From: Acheta domesticus
Taxonomy: Eukaryota; Arthropoda; Insecta; Orthoptera; Gryllidae
Assembly (NCBI GenBank): GCA_031308135.1
Contig: JAHLJT010009355.1
Span: 6,807,074-6,871,073, forward strand
Length of the DNA stretch: 64,000 nucleotides
Direction: 5' to 3'
The notes under the pieces are model-generated. The model was not told the origin of the DNA, did no database searches, and worked only from the letters and a program-made list of their open reading frames with translations. Positions 45,401 to 57,340 of this stretch are shown here, piece by piece; the stretch's first letter is position 1; each line of letters begins with the position of its first letter. The translations under genes and the position numbers were made by a program.

Positions 45401-47904
45401 AATGCTCCTGAAATATCTTTACTCTCTGAAGAGAAACAAAACATTACTGTATTCAGGCTTCTTTCGCCATCAAAATAGACAAAACCCACCAAAATAAATA
45501 CGCTGCAAGTACCAAAGAATCAATGTGAAGGAAATTGATAGAAACAAAACGCATATTATTATTATTATTATTATTATTTATAGGTGTTGTCCTCCTATTC
45601 GTGTGGCTGGATGCTCACCAAAAATCCCACAACCGTCGTCCGGGGCGTTGCGGCCCACAGCGCGGCGCGGGCGAGCCCGAGGGCGGCAGTTAAGGCCGGG
45701 CTCGATATCGGCGGGGATAAATCGCGCGGCGATATTATAACTGCCCCCGTGTAATGGCTTCTTCGATCCTCTCTCGCAAAGATGGATTCTAATTTCCTCC
45801 TCTCGCTCCGCCCGCGCCATCTTCATCCCCCCGGGGTCCTTGGTGGAGCGCGGCCCGGCCCGGCCAGCGCCGCGCTCTCTCTTTGGAGGTAATAATATCA
45901 ATAATTTATAACGATACCTCCGTGCCTCCTCCCCGGTTCATTTAAATTAAGCAATAATAAAGCTTTAGAAAATATTAAAAAAAGGTTTCAAACCAATTTT
46001 CTGAAACTTGTATCCTTTGTTACTGAAACGAAGGTGCGAGCGAGACGGAGCTACGAGATTCCTTGTGTCAAGACATAAAGAGCAATAGGTGAAATTATTT
46101 TTATTATTCCCCGCGCCGCCACGGGCTCCCTCTGTCTCGCCTCCCCTCCCCCTCCTCCTCTCCTCCTCCTTCCTTCCTGCCTGCCTCCTTTCCCCTGCGC
46201 GGCGAACCGCGGTCGCCTTCTCCCGTATTCTCGTTCTCTTCGCCTTTCCTTCCCATCCACTTAATTTTTGTTACGAAAAATGAAGGTCATTTTTTAAGTT
46301 AAATGAAATGGGTATAACCCGGGCAGGCGCTCGAAGGAGCCGCAGCCACCGGCGGATCCGCGGGAGTTACCTCGATCCACGAGGCAGGGAGGAGGGGGGC
46401 GGGGCGGGAGGCGGGCCGCGCGCCCTTCCCATGCAGATTCGCGGCGACGACAGAGGGTTTCCGATCGTTCGATACTAAACGGTTCTCCCCGTCGATACAA
46501 AGAGAACCCCACAGGCCTTGGGGACGTGGTGTGGATAATATACTCTTCATTCACTTTCGTGAAACTGCTGTGCATTCGTGTACATAGAGTATCGATACCG
46601 TACATAGAGTAGCAATACATGAATACTACAGCATTACACCACACTGTTACCATGATGCCACATGATTGCGACTAAATTTGTATTCTCTGTAACACTTCCA
46701 ATTTCTGACGTTATGAAGACAACCTTATATAATGTCATGAGGTCAAGTAGCAGGTTGACATTTCATGAAACAATTTCCATAAAAAATATCTATTAAGTCT
46801 TTCTCTCGACAGCTCTTTCCAAACGTACATTTCTGCACTACAACTCTGGCACAAATGTACAGTATGACACTATTTTACCAACATCGCTATTCACGTAAAG
46901 TCATAGAAGTGACGGATGAAAAAAATATTCTTAGTCCTCCAATAGTTTAGAATCAATTACACAAATTGCCCACTAAAAAGTATTAAAAGTGTATGGATGC
47001 TTCATATTTCAATGTCGGACATTCCAAGGAACAAAGTCTGAGCATATGTGGCAGAGGGTCAATTGACAACTAATGAACGCACTGTCTGATTTGGAAGATA
47101 GAATCGTTTCCGCCGTCTCCCCCTCCGACCGCCGGGCGGGCTGGGTCGGGGCAGGGCAGGGCTAGGCTGGGCAGGGCGGGGCGGAGTGCGACGGAGCGGG
47201 GTGGAGCGGGACGGGGGGAGGGGAGGGGAGGGGACAGGCGGGGGGGCGTTGCGGGTCGGGCCGGCGATTTCATTCCGCGTGCGAGCTCCACCTGCGCGTG
47301 GGCCCGCAGCAAGCAAGGGCTGACGCACGCCGCGCCGCCTGACAAACATCACAAAGTAGCGCGCCGCCGGGGAGGATTTAAACGCCGCCTGACGCAAGGG
47401 GCCGGGCACAACACGGGGCGTAAGCGTTTCACCTTGCTCGTCGCAAAGTTGACGCGTTTAATAACGTTTTATTTTACATATTAATGCCTCTTTAGGAAGC
47501 GGGTGGCGCCGCGTGGGGAGGGGGTTAGGGTGGAACGGGAAGGAGAGAGAAGAATAAGGGAGAAGGAACGGGAAGGAGGAGTGACGGAGCGGGGACAGTG
47601 GGCGGAGAGAGGCGGGCAGGTACAGGTGCTGGGCTGGGTCAGCCAAGTCGGGCGGTGCAAGTACGACAGGGCGGGGTGGGAGAAGAGTGGGCGGGGAGGG
47701 AAGGAGTGGGGCTGGAACGGTAGGATTGGGTGAGGAGCCGGGCGAGGCTGCAGGGGGATAATGGGGATAAGGATGACACCGTGAGTCAATGGGAGAGGGA
47801 TCGGAGCAAGAGAGGACGGGGCGCGAGAGATCGGGGCAAGAGAGAGGACGGGGTGAGAGGGTAGGCGGTGTGAGAAGTCGGGAAGGGGTGGGAGACAACA
47901 GGGA
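42428..47904. other. Copy B: GC islands and AT-rich DNA, no gene supported
   Basis: Counterpart of 20601-26079, including the polypurine-biased tract at about 47512-47890 and GC patches at matching positions. Confidence 0.4.
45553..45579. repeat. (ATT)n microsatellite, copy B
   Basis: Counterpart of 23739-23763. Confidence 0.9.
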
Positions 47905-48344
47905 TTGATTGATTCGTGGTTCCGGGCGCGTCAACTACTTAGGTCATTAGTCCCGTAAGTTTAGTGCGTGTTTTTCTCGGGCGGTGGCGATGATCGTTTT
48001 CCCGCTGGATGGCGAGATCTGGCGCCGACCTACCGTCGACTAGCGGAATTTTGCCCTCCACCAGGTATCTCCCACCAGCGGGGCACCGCCCCAGCCGGAC
48101 AAGCTTTCAGCTCCCGACCGGTCTCCAGGCATCTGTGTTAGTGTTGTGCATGTTAGCGTAAGTGTAAAGGTAAAGATAGGACAAGGAGGAGGAAAGAAAG
48201 ATCGCACGCGGTCCGTGGCCCGTTTGTTAGGGTACTGCTCCGGCATTCGCCTGCTGTTAATCGGAGAAACCACGGAAAACTACCGATCAGAGCAGTCGGC
48301 CGCTAGAATTCTCCTCCAGACAGCGACTAAATTCGACCTAGCTG
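47905..48344 (+). repeat. Interspersed repeat family X, copy 2 (copy B)
   Basis: Near-identical to 26080-26516 apart from small indels, and a divergent relative of 8814-9230. Confidence 0.8.
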
Positions 48345-50345
48345 GCATGCTAGTGTCGAAAAAGAGAACAGGGAGAGTCTGAACGGGGCTGGGCGGAACG
48401 AAGCGCGAAGGAGTGGCTGGGCGGGGCTAGGAGGGAGCCAGTGCACGCGGGTGGGGTGGCGCGGTTTCCTCCGCTGGAAGTGCGCGTCGCGCGTGCAAAA
48501 ACGCGCGCGCCTCGTAACGGCGCGACGCAAAAACGCGCCGTAAAATCGTAATGTGTCGTATCACCTCGGAGTCGCATTAACCCCGGCGCGCGCGCGCACG
48601 CGGCATGACGTGGCGCGCCCGAGCACGGACGCACACGCGCCACACATGAGGCCCATGGGACGAATTCGGCTCGGCGGTGCGTTGCGCCGGAAACGGACTA
48701 CGTTGCAAACGGTAAGGACGCGGAGACTCCGCTCCAAGCAGATCAGAATTTTTCGTGTCCCGGAAATGGGAACAAGTCGTTCACAAACTGTAAAATCGTT
48801 GTAAAGTGGTTTCACAAAGAAGAAGAGTAAATGTCAATGTCCAGGTTTTTCCATCTTAGCGCCGCAGACAGTGCATCAGATGGAGCCAACAGAAATCCTT
48901 CGCGTTCTCAGAAGTTTCAGTAAATAACGCGAGAGATAAATTAATACCAGATGGATGGAATATTGGCAAGAGCACAAGTGAAAACCATGTCAAGAAAAGG
49001 AACATAATTGAATTTCAGTTTTGCAAAGTAAGATCACAAAACACATTCAAACTAAGAAACAATTCAACATAAGATAGTACAACAGAAATCAATAATAGAA
49101 TCAAAATATGTCATATTCGAATATGTACACAGTTTTGGCACAAGCGATACCATGTCTCTCTAGATTCAGCACTCGTGCTTTTATTCTTATTATCGCTCCG
49201 ACCATCAGCGAGCTTTCTTCCGGGGAATCAGCCCTCTTCTGTTTTACACGATGAAACATTTGAATACGAAGAAAATTACTGTTCTTTTTTATTTGCGACT
49301 TAAAGGGGAATCCTGACAAGTAGAAAGAAAGACGCAAAGTAATTAAATGAATCCTGACATGCTGCTTGCTTAATAAGAAGAAAAATTCGCCCTCTGAAAA
49401 AAAAAGAGAAGAGATTGTCGCTATCATTTAAATTGACAGAACAGAAAAAACGTAGTCTATAGCTACGTGCATTTTTCCTCGTAATGCTCCTCTGTATGTC
49501 TGGAGCATTAGGCTTAAAGCAGTTCTTTTATACTTCCTAAAGTCAGCATCTTTTAATTTTTTTGTTCTCAACACTCTTCATTGTCTTGCCGCTATTTTTT
49601 CCAGCTTAAAATCTTTATTATTCCTTTAAAAATTGCTTTCCCTCCGCCCGTGTTTTTGCGCTGCTTACCTGTCAGCCTTCGAATGTGGGAGAGGGCCGCG
49701 AAGTGACAGCCGCGTCTCCTCACCTCCATTTTCCTCGCGAGGTTTTAACCGTAAAAAATTAATCCTCTCTGAGACAGAAAGCCGCGCTACGAGCGAGAGT
49801 ACGCGCAAAAATTACACGGAGATCTCCGAAGATCTGCGGCGGGCGGCGGTGAACGTGTGTGTGTGTGGAATTGAAAAGGCGGCACACGTGTCTGCAGGCG
49901 TAGTCCTTACAACACGAAAGAAGGCATCGACGAATATACAGGAATGAAGAATCGTTCGTCACGAAAAGCATGCCACGAGTGAGTAAGCTACTCATGAGGT
50001 GATTGTTGAATAATATTACAGCTCTCACAGGGAGATATACAATCATTGTTCTAGAATGTCTTCTAGGAGAAAAAAAAATACGCTATTGAACCAATACGTA
50101 CACTCCTGTCCACAGGTAAAACCTCACACGCACACCATTCTCAATCAGAAGGTATAAGAAATAGAAGGAAAATTAACGACAATGAAAAAAGATCACAATC
50201 ACCTAACGGTACGATATTTGCCAGGAAACATAAAATTACATACAAGGGAGAAAAAAGAAGAAGAAACGTTATGAAAAAAAGCTTACGTTCGGTTTATAAT
50301 TCTGACTGTAACGTCTTTAAAATAGAAGACCCAACAAGAACCTCT
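48345..50345. other. Copy B: GC patch and AT-rich DNA to the end of the duplication
   Basis: Counterpart of 26517-28500. No gene recognised. Confidence 0.4.
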
Positions 50346-51450
50346 CAAAAGTATCATCATGTACAACGAATGAGCAAAAAAAAAAGTTCGTTAGCAAAAA
50401 TCAGAATCATAGCGAAGAGAATGCAGAGTTAAAAGACACCGCATACATCATGTTCGTAATTGCGACTGGGGCCTCTAGATTAGAACAGTTACGCAGCGCC
50501 GAGCGAGCATAGGGGGGGGGGATGGGAGCAGAACTGGCTAGGGTGGGGGAGGGGGGGGCAGACCAGCTGCCGACAGAGCGGAGCCCCGCGACCCCGTGCT
50601 TTTTACGAAACGCGATGGACTTAACTTGAGCGCAGTAATTATTTTTCATCCCCTACGGGTATAAGGGAAATAGACAAGTCAGATGGGTGTTAAAAAGAAA
50701 AGCGGAGTGGGCGCGGGGCAGACAGCCTCCTTACGGCCGGGCGCCGACGGGGGCAGGGGGGAGGGGAAAGGACGAAGACGGGGTTGGGAGAGGGGGAAGG
50801 GGACGAGGAACGGAGCGCGGGAAGAAAAAGAACCCGACACCCAGGTCGGTGCTAAAGAATTATAAATAGGGTTAAATTAATGGTAAGGATTTTGCCAAAG
50901 TCATAGCATTCATTACTGTTTTTCATCAGGACAATCTTACGCAGTACAGCCCGCGCCCTAGAAGAATGGGTCGCTTGGAAACGCGAGGACAGGGAGATTG
51001 GAAGCTGCGAACGGAAGGAAGGTTGGCAATCCTTGCTTCGATCACTATCGAACTGGCTGAGGGCGTAACTCACGGCATTTCCATCACCCAGAATGATGGA
51101 TAAAACAGCAACATCCTAAAGGAACGATCAGTCTGGGAGGGGTGTGAGAAATATCAGTGACAGTTGAATTTCACGCATTTGCACGCAGAAAAAATTTCTG
51201 ATGTGAAGGTATACATATTACGTATTGAAATTCAATATCTATCGATTAACACGAAAACTTCTCATTCTTTTATAAAGAACATAATTGAGAAAATAACAAT
51301 TCCTTATTTTATATGGTTACACAGTGCAACAAGGTCACGACATACCTATTAACTACTGAACAAGGCTACCATTGTGTAGAACCATAAAAACCTAATATTA
51401 TAGTTGAAAACAGAAACCAGGCAGTAAGTGTAAACACTACATACGAGTAT
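50346..51450. other. Unique DNA with a G-rich patch
   Basis: First unique sequence after the duplication. A GC/G-rich patch spans about 50460-50870, with G homopolymers at about 50513-50521 and 50546-50558, in otherwise AT-rich DNA. No exon seen. Confidence 0.4.
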
Positions 51451-51960
51451 AAACAGAAGTGGGCGATGCATTTAGTAGAACCTTCAGAAAGTGTAATGAA
51501 CCGTCGTGTGCAAGACAACTCGTGTCAAAACCGCATCTGATAAGCACAAAAGATCAAAAGCACGGCCCGTCATTAACGGTTTCCCACTCGTGCAATGTGT
51601 CGAAACATTTCCGCCTTAAAAAGGGATTGCCGCGGAGACCGAAGGCTTTTGCCGGCCGCTCGCGATCGCCTCCACAGAGGCTAATCAAATCTCCGGGGCG
51701 GCGCAAGGGCGATCGACCGGCAGACCGACCTCCCGCCTTCGCGGATGAACGGCTCCCGCCACGCCCACGGCCCTTTGACAGACACGCGACCCCAGGGCGA
51801 TGGCGCGCAACATTTCACTCTTGCGGAAGGCAGCGGTTGTTCTCAAAGAGCCCGCGCCATCGACGGCCGTCCCTCACCGGGAGGAACACGAACAAAGGCA
51901 GGGAATACAATTTGAATGACTTACACTGGAGGCATCTTTCCACTACATGTTGACGTACGT
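51451..51960. other. GC-rich island
   Basis: CpG-dense from about 51600 to 51880. A 164-codon plus-strand frame crosses it but is Arg/Pro-rich without a recognisable domain, so I do not call a gene. Confidence 0.4.
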
Positions 51961-52380
51961 TGAAAACACTCGTGTCGCATACGTGGAAATTGAAACTCGA
52001 ATTCCTTTATTATCAAGACTGGTCGACAAAATCACGCCATACTCCGTAGAACGGCTTAAACAAAGCTAAACAATAACGACACGCGTTTCGAATTGTACTG
52101 GTACGCAACACATTTCTTAATAACGTGAATGTAATGACGCAACATATTGAAGGTAACAAATGCGTAAAGAAAAATGATGTTAGAATGGATGTCGTATACA
52201 TCAAAAGTAATTCCAAAATGATATTCAGAGTATGTGTGAACCAACGACTAATAACTGAATTTGTACGGCTCTTCCACATTACTCGAATTCCGAAAAGTAG
52301 TGGTAACTCATACTGATTCAAAACAGCGATCAATTTCGTCCAATTGTAAAGCAAAGTTTCGACATTTCATAAGCCATCAC
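51961..52380. other. AT-rich DNA, no feature seen
   Basis: No coding or repeat signature recognised. Confidence 0.4.
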
Positions 52381-53560
52381 GAGACACACGCCACTGGCAG
52401 CCTTTCCTTCCGGCCGGCAGCCAGGGGAGGGCAGTGCAAGCGCGCTGGGTCCTCAGCACCTGCGAGCGCCCAGAGGTCCATGTTCACGGACAATGACTGC
52501 ACTCTGATGAAGAAAGGAAGTTAAGACGAACGAGAAAAAAGCCATCAAATTTTCGACGCCTTATTTAGCTGCCGGCGAGGGCGAGACGGCGGCGGCGGTG
52601 GCGGCGGCGGCGGCGGCTGAGGGAGGGACATTTTTAATAAAGGAATAGGACGGAGAAAGAGAGCGCGCTCGCATTCGGGATAAAACAAGGCCATGTTAAT
52701 TTTGATGAGTGCATGTAGTTCCGAGTTTATGGACGGATTACAAGACGACTATCGCTCCGAATCAAAAGATCCGAGTCCGCGTTAAAAAAATACTAACTCT
52801 GAGACAGACTTAAGGAAGGGGTTAGGGGTTTATGAATATTCCGTCGTCGATGGGCAGCAGACGGAGAGTAAGCGAGAAGATCAAGCCAAGCATGGGACGA
52901 GTCCTCGGAAAGGCCTGGACGGGAAAAGGTCAGAACCGGGGAACAGTGAGAGGCTGTGCAGTGGGCGGAGGAAGCGGACACAACGCAGTCGGTAGGTTAT
53001 CGGCGGTATGATAGGTGAAGTTTTGGCTACTCGCCGGACTGGAAATTGGCGGAGAAGACGACGACGAAAAATTGATAAGCGTGGACGGCAGTGAGGAGTG
53101 CTGCGCACATAGGGATACAGGGAAGGCTTGGATGTAAGGAGAGGCTGTGAGAATCAGAGTAAATACAGTGCTTGTTAACAGCTAAAAAGACGGAAGATGC
53201 AGAAGTAAAGCGACGAAAGAAGGAAGTGGGACGCGAAAGGGCGGAAATGACACACGGAGAGGGGTGAACGAAGGGGTGGGTACTGAACAAGCACACGGTA
53301 TGGACCTGGACAAAGCGTCGACATGACTGGTGAAAGAGGGCGAAGGACAAAGCAAGAACGGTCAGGTAGTGAATCATGAGAGCGGTATGAAATGTGTGAG
53401 ACCGGTTTTGGTGAGGGAGGGAAGCAAACGAAACGATGAGTTGCCCGTCGAAGATGACAGTGAGAACGTGGTGAAGGAGCGGGCTGTGAACACGTCCATG
53501 AGGGTAGTTTCGAGACAAAAAAAAACCCTAGTGGAAGGAGAGGGAAGAAGGAAAGCGACG
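52381..53560 (+). other. GGC-rich patch and long plus-strand purine-rich tract
   Basis: GGC trinucleotide-rich patch at about 52587-52620, AT-rich spacer, then about 52800-53560 with strong purine excess on the plus strand. Open frames occur on both strands without domain content. Similar purine tracts occur at about 25680-26060 and 59560-60060, always on the plus strand. Confidence 0.45.
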
Positions 53561-54210
53561 CTGCAAAGGCGTGCGCGTCGCAAGGGGTTTGCAGCAGCGA
53601 GGAGCGGCAGCGGTGGCGGCGCCCAGGGCGTTGACTCGCGCGGGGCGCAGACGGCGAGGGGCGTGAGTGGCTCGAGAAGGGGCGGCGGAGGAGCCGGTGA
53701 CGCCCACTTGGAAGGAACTGGAGCACGCGCGCGGCGCGAGGCGTCGAGGGGGCGCGGTCGCACAAGGGCGCCGCCGCGCCGCGCGGGAGGGTGGCGACGC
53801 AGCCCCGGACCGGAGGTCAAGAGCGCCCGGCCAGGGGTCAACGCGGCCGAGGGGCGGCCAAGGTGCAAACGGGCGCAGAGTGTGGGCGGGACAGGAGTTC
53901 GGCTCGGCGGTCGCCCCGCCCCCTCCCTTAGCGCGATCACGGGGGCTGAGAGGGGTTAGAAAGCAGAGGGTAGAGGGCGGGCGGGAGAGGAGTCGGCTCG
54001 GCGGTCGCCCGTCCCCCTGCCGCGATCGCGGGGGCTGAGAGGGGTTAGAGGGCAGAGGGCGGAGGGCGGGGCCGCTGGCGGCGTCTTCATTCCAAGCTGA
54101 TTTCAAGCATTATCCGCACCTGCAGTGCGCGGCGGGCCCCTCGACCTCAGGTGGACCGAGCCCATGCGCCCGCCCGCCGACCAACGACCTCCGCAGCTGC
54201 TCCCGACGCT
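53561..54210. other. GC/CpG-rich island with tandem duplication
   Basis: Very GC-rich. It includes a two-unit tandem repeat of period 95 (53886-54070). Frames of up to about 200 codons on both strands are Arg/Gly/Pro low complexity. Confidence 0.5.
53886..54070. repeat. Two-copy 95-bp tandem duplication
   Basis: Unit 1 (53886-53980) and unit 2 (from 53981) share GGAG(T)TCGGCTCGGCGGTCGCCC, then GCGATC.CGGGGGCTGAG and AGGGGTTAGA with small indels. The second copy decays at GGGCGGGGCC. Confidence 0.85.
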
Positions 54211-55320
54211 TAATGTTAGATTACGAACGCCCAGAGAGGGCTCAACAATTACTAGTCGCGCCTCCCGTGCAATTTACACATTCACACATCGCCTGCTAAT
54301 TACTCTCAATATTTTCCAACTTGTTTAACATCTACAGCCACATTCATGACGGCTATTTCATGCCTGACGATTCGTTCAGAATATTCCAGACACACGGAGT
54401 ACTTCTGTTTTAAATATAAAATTAATCAATTCAATCAATATATTTCTATTTACTCCATCTGTTCACATCAAAATTAAGGTAATCATAAAATCAATTCCGT
54501 TCTTTATATAAAAGGAAGCGTCGATTCAAATTAAATATATATTTGTAGGAATGTAATAAATACAGACAGATTTAATGAAGCGGCTACTTTTCTCTTGTGA
54601 GCAGTACTTATTTACATACGAGATTTTACTTCACAAAACTTTTTTTATGTACGCCCCAATCGCTTATTATCTGCTGTCCCTGGAACATCACATTCCATAA
54701 ATGGAACAAATGGGGTTCCATAATCAACATATAATGTTGAAAACGATTCTAAGAAAACTAAAATGCAGTAATGTTTTGCGCTCACTGATGTAGAAAGCGG
54801 ATTCAAACTGGGAAAGACACATTCTCATGAGTGTACATTGCCATTTTATCCCACAAATAGTGCGTGTAGACATTAGTAATTTTCACAACGGATACAATAT
54901 ATTTATTTCCTTAATAGAGGGGTGTCTGCAACGTCTAAAGGACGTTAGGTAACTTAAGAATATTATCACTACATTATTCGTACCTATTTATGAAGACTCG
55001 CAACGAAGTGATGAGTAATAAACAAACGAAGCGAAATAATATTCACCGCAGATGGCGATAGCCCAAGAAAAAACTTTCAAATGCAACTCGAAAGACATTA
55101 CCCTAATATTCTCATCACCCACAAAGTGCATCCCCCACCCAAAGTGCAAAGCACACAACACTTTTCAAGATAACGCGTCACCCCGTCCGTTTCCCTTCCA
55201 CTTCGATTATTTCATTTTAAAGGCGTCTAATTGTAGGTGCAACGTCGCCCCCTAACTCAGAACGATCATCGCCAAACATCAGAAGAAGCGGGGTGTGACG
55301 CACAGGTATCACGTTAGAAC
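54211..55320. other. AT-rich DNA, no feature seen
   Basis: No exon, RNA gene or element boundary recognised. Confidence 0.4.
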
Positions 55321-55393
55321 ACCTGGCGAGTGCGTTATCAGCCACAATTACCCCGCCCGCCCCTTCCGGCCGTCGCCGACACTTCCTCCGTCC

Positions 55394-55641
55394 TCCCCGC
55401 CCCGCCCCGCCCAGCGCCGCCCCGCCCCGCCCAGCGCCGCCCAGCCCCGCCCGCCCAGCCCCGCCCAGCGCCGCCCAGCGCCGCCCAGCCCCGCCCCGCC
55501 CAGCGCCGCCCAGCCCCGACCAGCCCCGCCCCGCCCCGCCCCGCCCAGCCCAGCGCCGCCCAGCCCCGACCAGCCCCGCCCCGCCGCGCCGCGCCGCGCC
55601 GCGTCGCGTCGCGTCGCGTCGCGTCGCGTCGCGTCGCGTCG
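55394..55641. repeat. Pentanucleotide array with stepwise unit change
   Basis: About 248 bp with strict 5-bp periodicity. The left part mixes CCCCG, CCCAG and CGCCG units. It changes to CGCCG/GCCGC units and ends as about nine GTCGC (CGCGT) units. C is confined to the plus strand in the left part, so the minus strand could form G-quadruplexes and the plus strand an i-motif. Frames in all directions are Ala/Pro/Arg or Gly/Ala/Arg repeats and not genes. Confidence 0.93.
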
Positions 55642-56136
55642 TCTGCTGCAGCAGCGCGGGGAGGTTTTGACCCCCAATCGAGCGCGTCCATCTGGCGCGC
55701 GCCAAGATTTATACGCGCGCTGTTTCGGAATATCCGGTCGCTCGCGAGGCGAGGAGGGTGTTAGCAGTATCGTAATCTCCAGCGGCAGTTTATTCTAAGT
55801 GGATTGCTTGTGCAGCGCAAAAGTGCGCCGCAATCTTAATAGTATGCCGGTGGCGCGGGAAACAGTGGGCCGACACCACTCCCAGCGTAAGTGCCTGTAG
55901 CCCGTTGTCTTCCGTTTGGAAGCCACTATTTCAGTCGAGAAAAATACACAATGTGGAAAAATACGAGTGTACATAAAAATAATACGTGATAAAATGAAAT
56001 AGTCAAGTGTATCTTAAGTTTTTCAGGATTTATGACTAATTTCAATGTTTGTAATTAATATGTAAGACGTTCCTAGGTCAATAACCTCAATAGTAGGAAT
56101 AGTAGGAAATGGTGTGGCATTTACGATGCTATCATC
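55642..56136. other. Flank of the pentanucleotide array, AT-rich to the right
   Basis: GC-rich to about 55780, then AT-rich. No gene recognised. Confidence 0.4.
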
Positions 56137-56332
56137 GAAATCAATATTAGATGTAGGCTCCTCATCGTAACAGTTTATTGTGGCATAAAGCTTTTTCGCA
56201 GACAGCCTGTCTTGTCTGGACTGAGGCCCACAGCCGCCTCTGATAGCACTGAAGATGGCCGCAATGCGGCCGAAAAAGCTTTATGCCACAATAAACTGTT
56301 ACGATGGGGAGCCTACATCTAATATTGATTTC
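56137..56332. mobile_element. Solo inverted-repeat hairpin, probable Penelope-like terminal repeat
   Basis: Arms 56137-56198 and 56271-56332 (62 bp) are reverse complements with one mismatch, around a 72-bp loop. At the loop/right-arm boundary lies CTGAAGATGG, a GGCCGC/GCGGCC stem, then CCGAAA (56249-56275). This is the same layout as the Penelope-like terminus at 3191-3226, though the rest of the sequence differs. No protein-coding part is present. I read it as a terminal-repeat-only insertion of another Penelope-type family. Confidence 0.7.
56249..56275 (+). other. Hammerhead-like core motif
   Basis: CTGAAGA, then a perfect 6-bp stem GGCCGC/GCGGCC with loop AAT, then GAAA. It matches CUGANGA...GAAA of hammerheads except for one extra U before the stem. 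Confidence 0.45.
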
Positions 56333-56940
56333 AATAACCTCAATGTTTTCTTTCTGGAAAGAATGTTCATGAAGTATTTTCTTTCAGGAAGTTATTTAAA
56401 ATTTGCTATATTAATTTACAGCTTTATAATTGTTTTTAAATAATATTTTTGATTTAGGATAAAACCTACAGCTTTTTATCTCTTAATATTAACTATTTTG
56501 ATAAAATTATGAAGGTAAGAAGTGTGCACAGACTCCCGTTGGTGTGAAACTTGATCCCAGCATTTTGAATCAAGTACACATCACGGCCATCGTCTTCTGT
56601 GCATGACTATTTCAAAAATGTCCAACAGCGTATCCTTCTGTGCTCTATCTTGAGGTGCATCTACGCCCAACACTTGTTTTTAAACTGTGCACAGATTTCT
56701 TACGAACATCTACTAACTAGCATTCAATTTACAACTCAACACACATCAACTTCACAATTTGATGAAACGTGAAAAAACAAAGCCTCTTGATTATTATTAT
56801 TATTATTATTATTTAAAAAAAAGGTTTCTCTTCTTAAAGTTCCTAGCGGTTGGGTCACAGAGCAATTCAATATGTAATGAAAATCGCTCTATTTCATTAA
56901 ACGTTTCAAATGTTAATAATAATAACCCTTCCCAGCCGAG
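56333..56940. other. AT-rich DNA with an ATT microsatellite
   Basis: An ATT run at about 56791-56814; no other feature recognised. Confidence 0.45.
56791..56814. repeat. (ATT)n microsatellite
   Basis: About eight perfect units. Confidence 0.9.
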
Positions 56941-57340
56941 CCATTTTGTTCGCGCAGTTTGGGAGCAGTGTGCGGCGCGGGTCAGGAGCGCCGCAGGAAG
57001 GAGGCTGGACAGGGGATGCCGTGGCAGATAGGCAGGGCGCCCGCCCGCCTGCCCGCCCGGGGCTTTTGCATTGCTAAGCGCTGGCGGCGGCGGCGGCGCC
57101 GGCGCCGCGACGCGTGCGGCTAATATCCATACTTCCCAATTTCATATTTACATAGGTAATTAATTTATTCATTTTATTTGGCTGTTTATCGGGTTTGTCG
57201 GACGCCGCCCGCCGCGTGTAGGGTAGCGCCTTCGGCCACCCCCGACCCCGCCCACTTCTAGTACTACCGCCCCCGCCGGGCGCGCCACGTCAGCGCAGGG
57301 GCGGCGCAGCGCTCCTCCTTCAAAGCCACGTCACACAGAC
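56941..57340. other. GC-rich island with an AT-rich core (possible regulatory element)
   Basis: CpG-dense blocks (56960-57120 and 57200-57310) enclose an AT-rich core (57121-57195) with a TAATTAATTTATT homeodomain-like cluster. This layout fits an enhancer or promoter, but conservation cannot be judged here. Confidence 0.35.

Larger units (their letters stand above)
32105..50345. repeat. Copy B of the 18.2-kb direct duplication
   Basis: Collinear with 10242-28500 at an offset of about 21845-21863. The right end of homology (ACAAGAACCTCT) coincides with copy A's last bases before the gap, after which copy B continues into unique sequence. Copy A therefore ends because its contig ends, not at a biological boundary. 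Confidence 0.95.

Noticed and set aside
10242..50345. True tandem segmental duplication
   Set aside because: Copy A ends exactly at an N gap and the differences are mainly homopolymer indels. Not excluded, but less likely than an unmerged overlap.
53330..53959. Plus-strand frame of 209 codons
   Set aside because: Purine-rich then GC-rich DNA with overlapping long frames on the opposite strand. Composition explains it.
55217..55798. Ala/Pro/Arg and Gly/Ala/Arg repeat proteins on both strands
   Set aside because: Direct translations of the pentanucleotide array.
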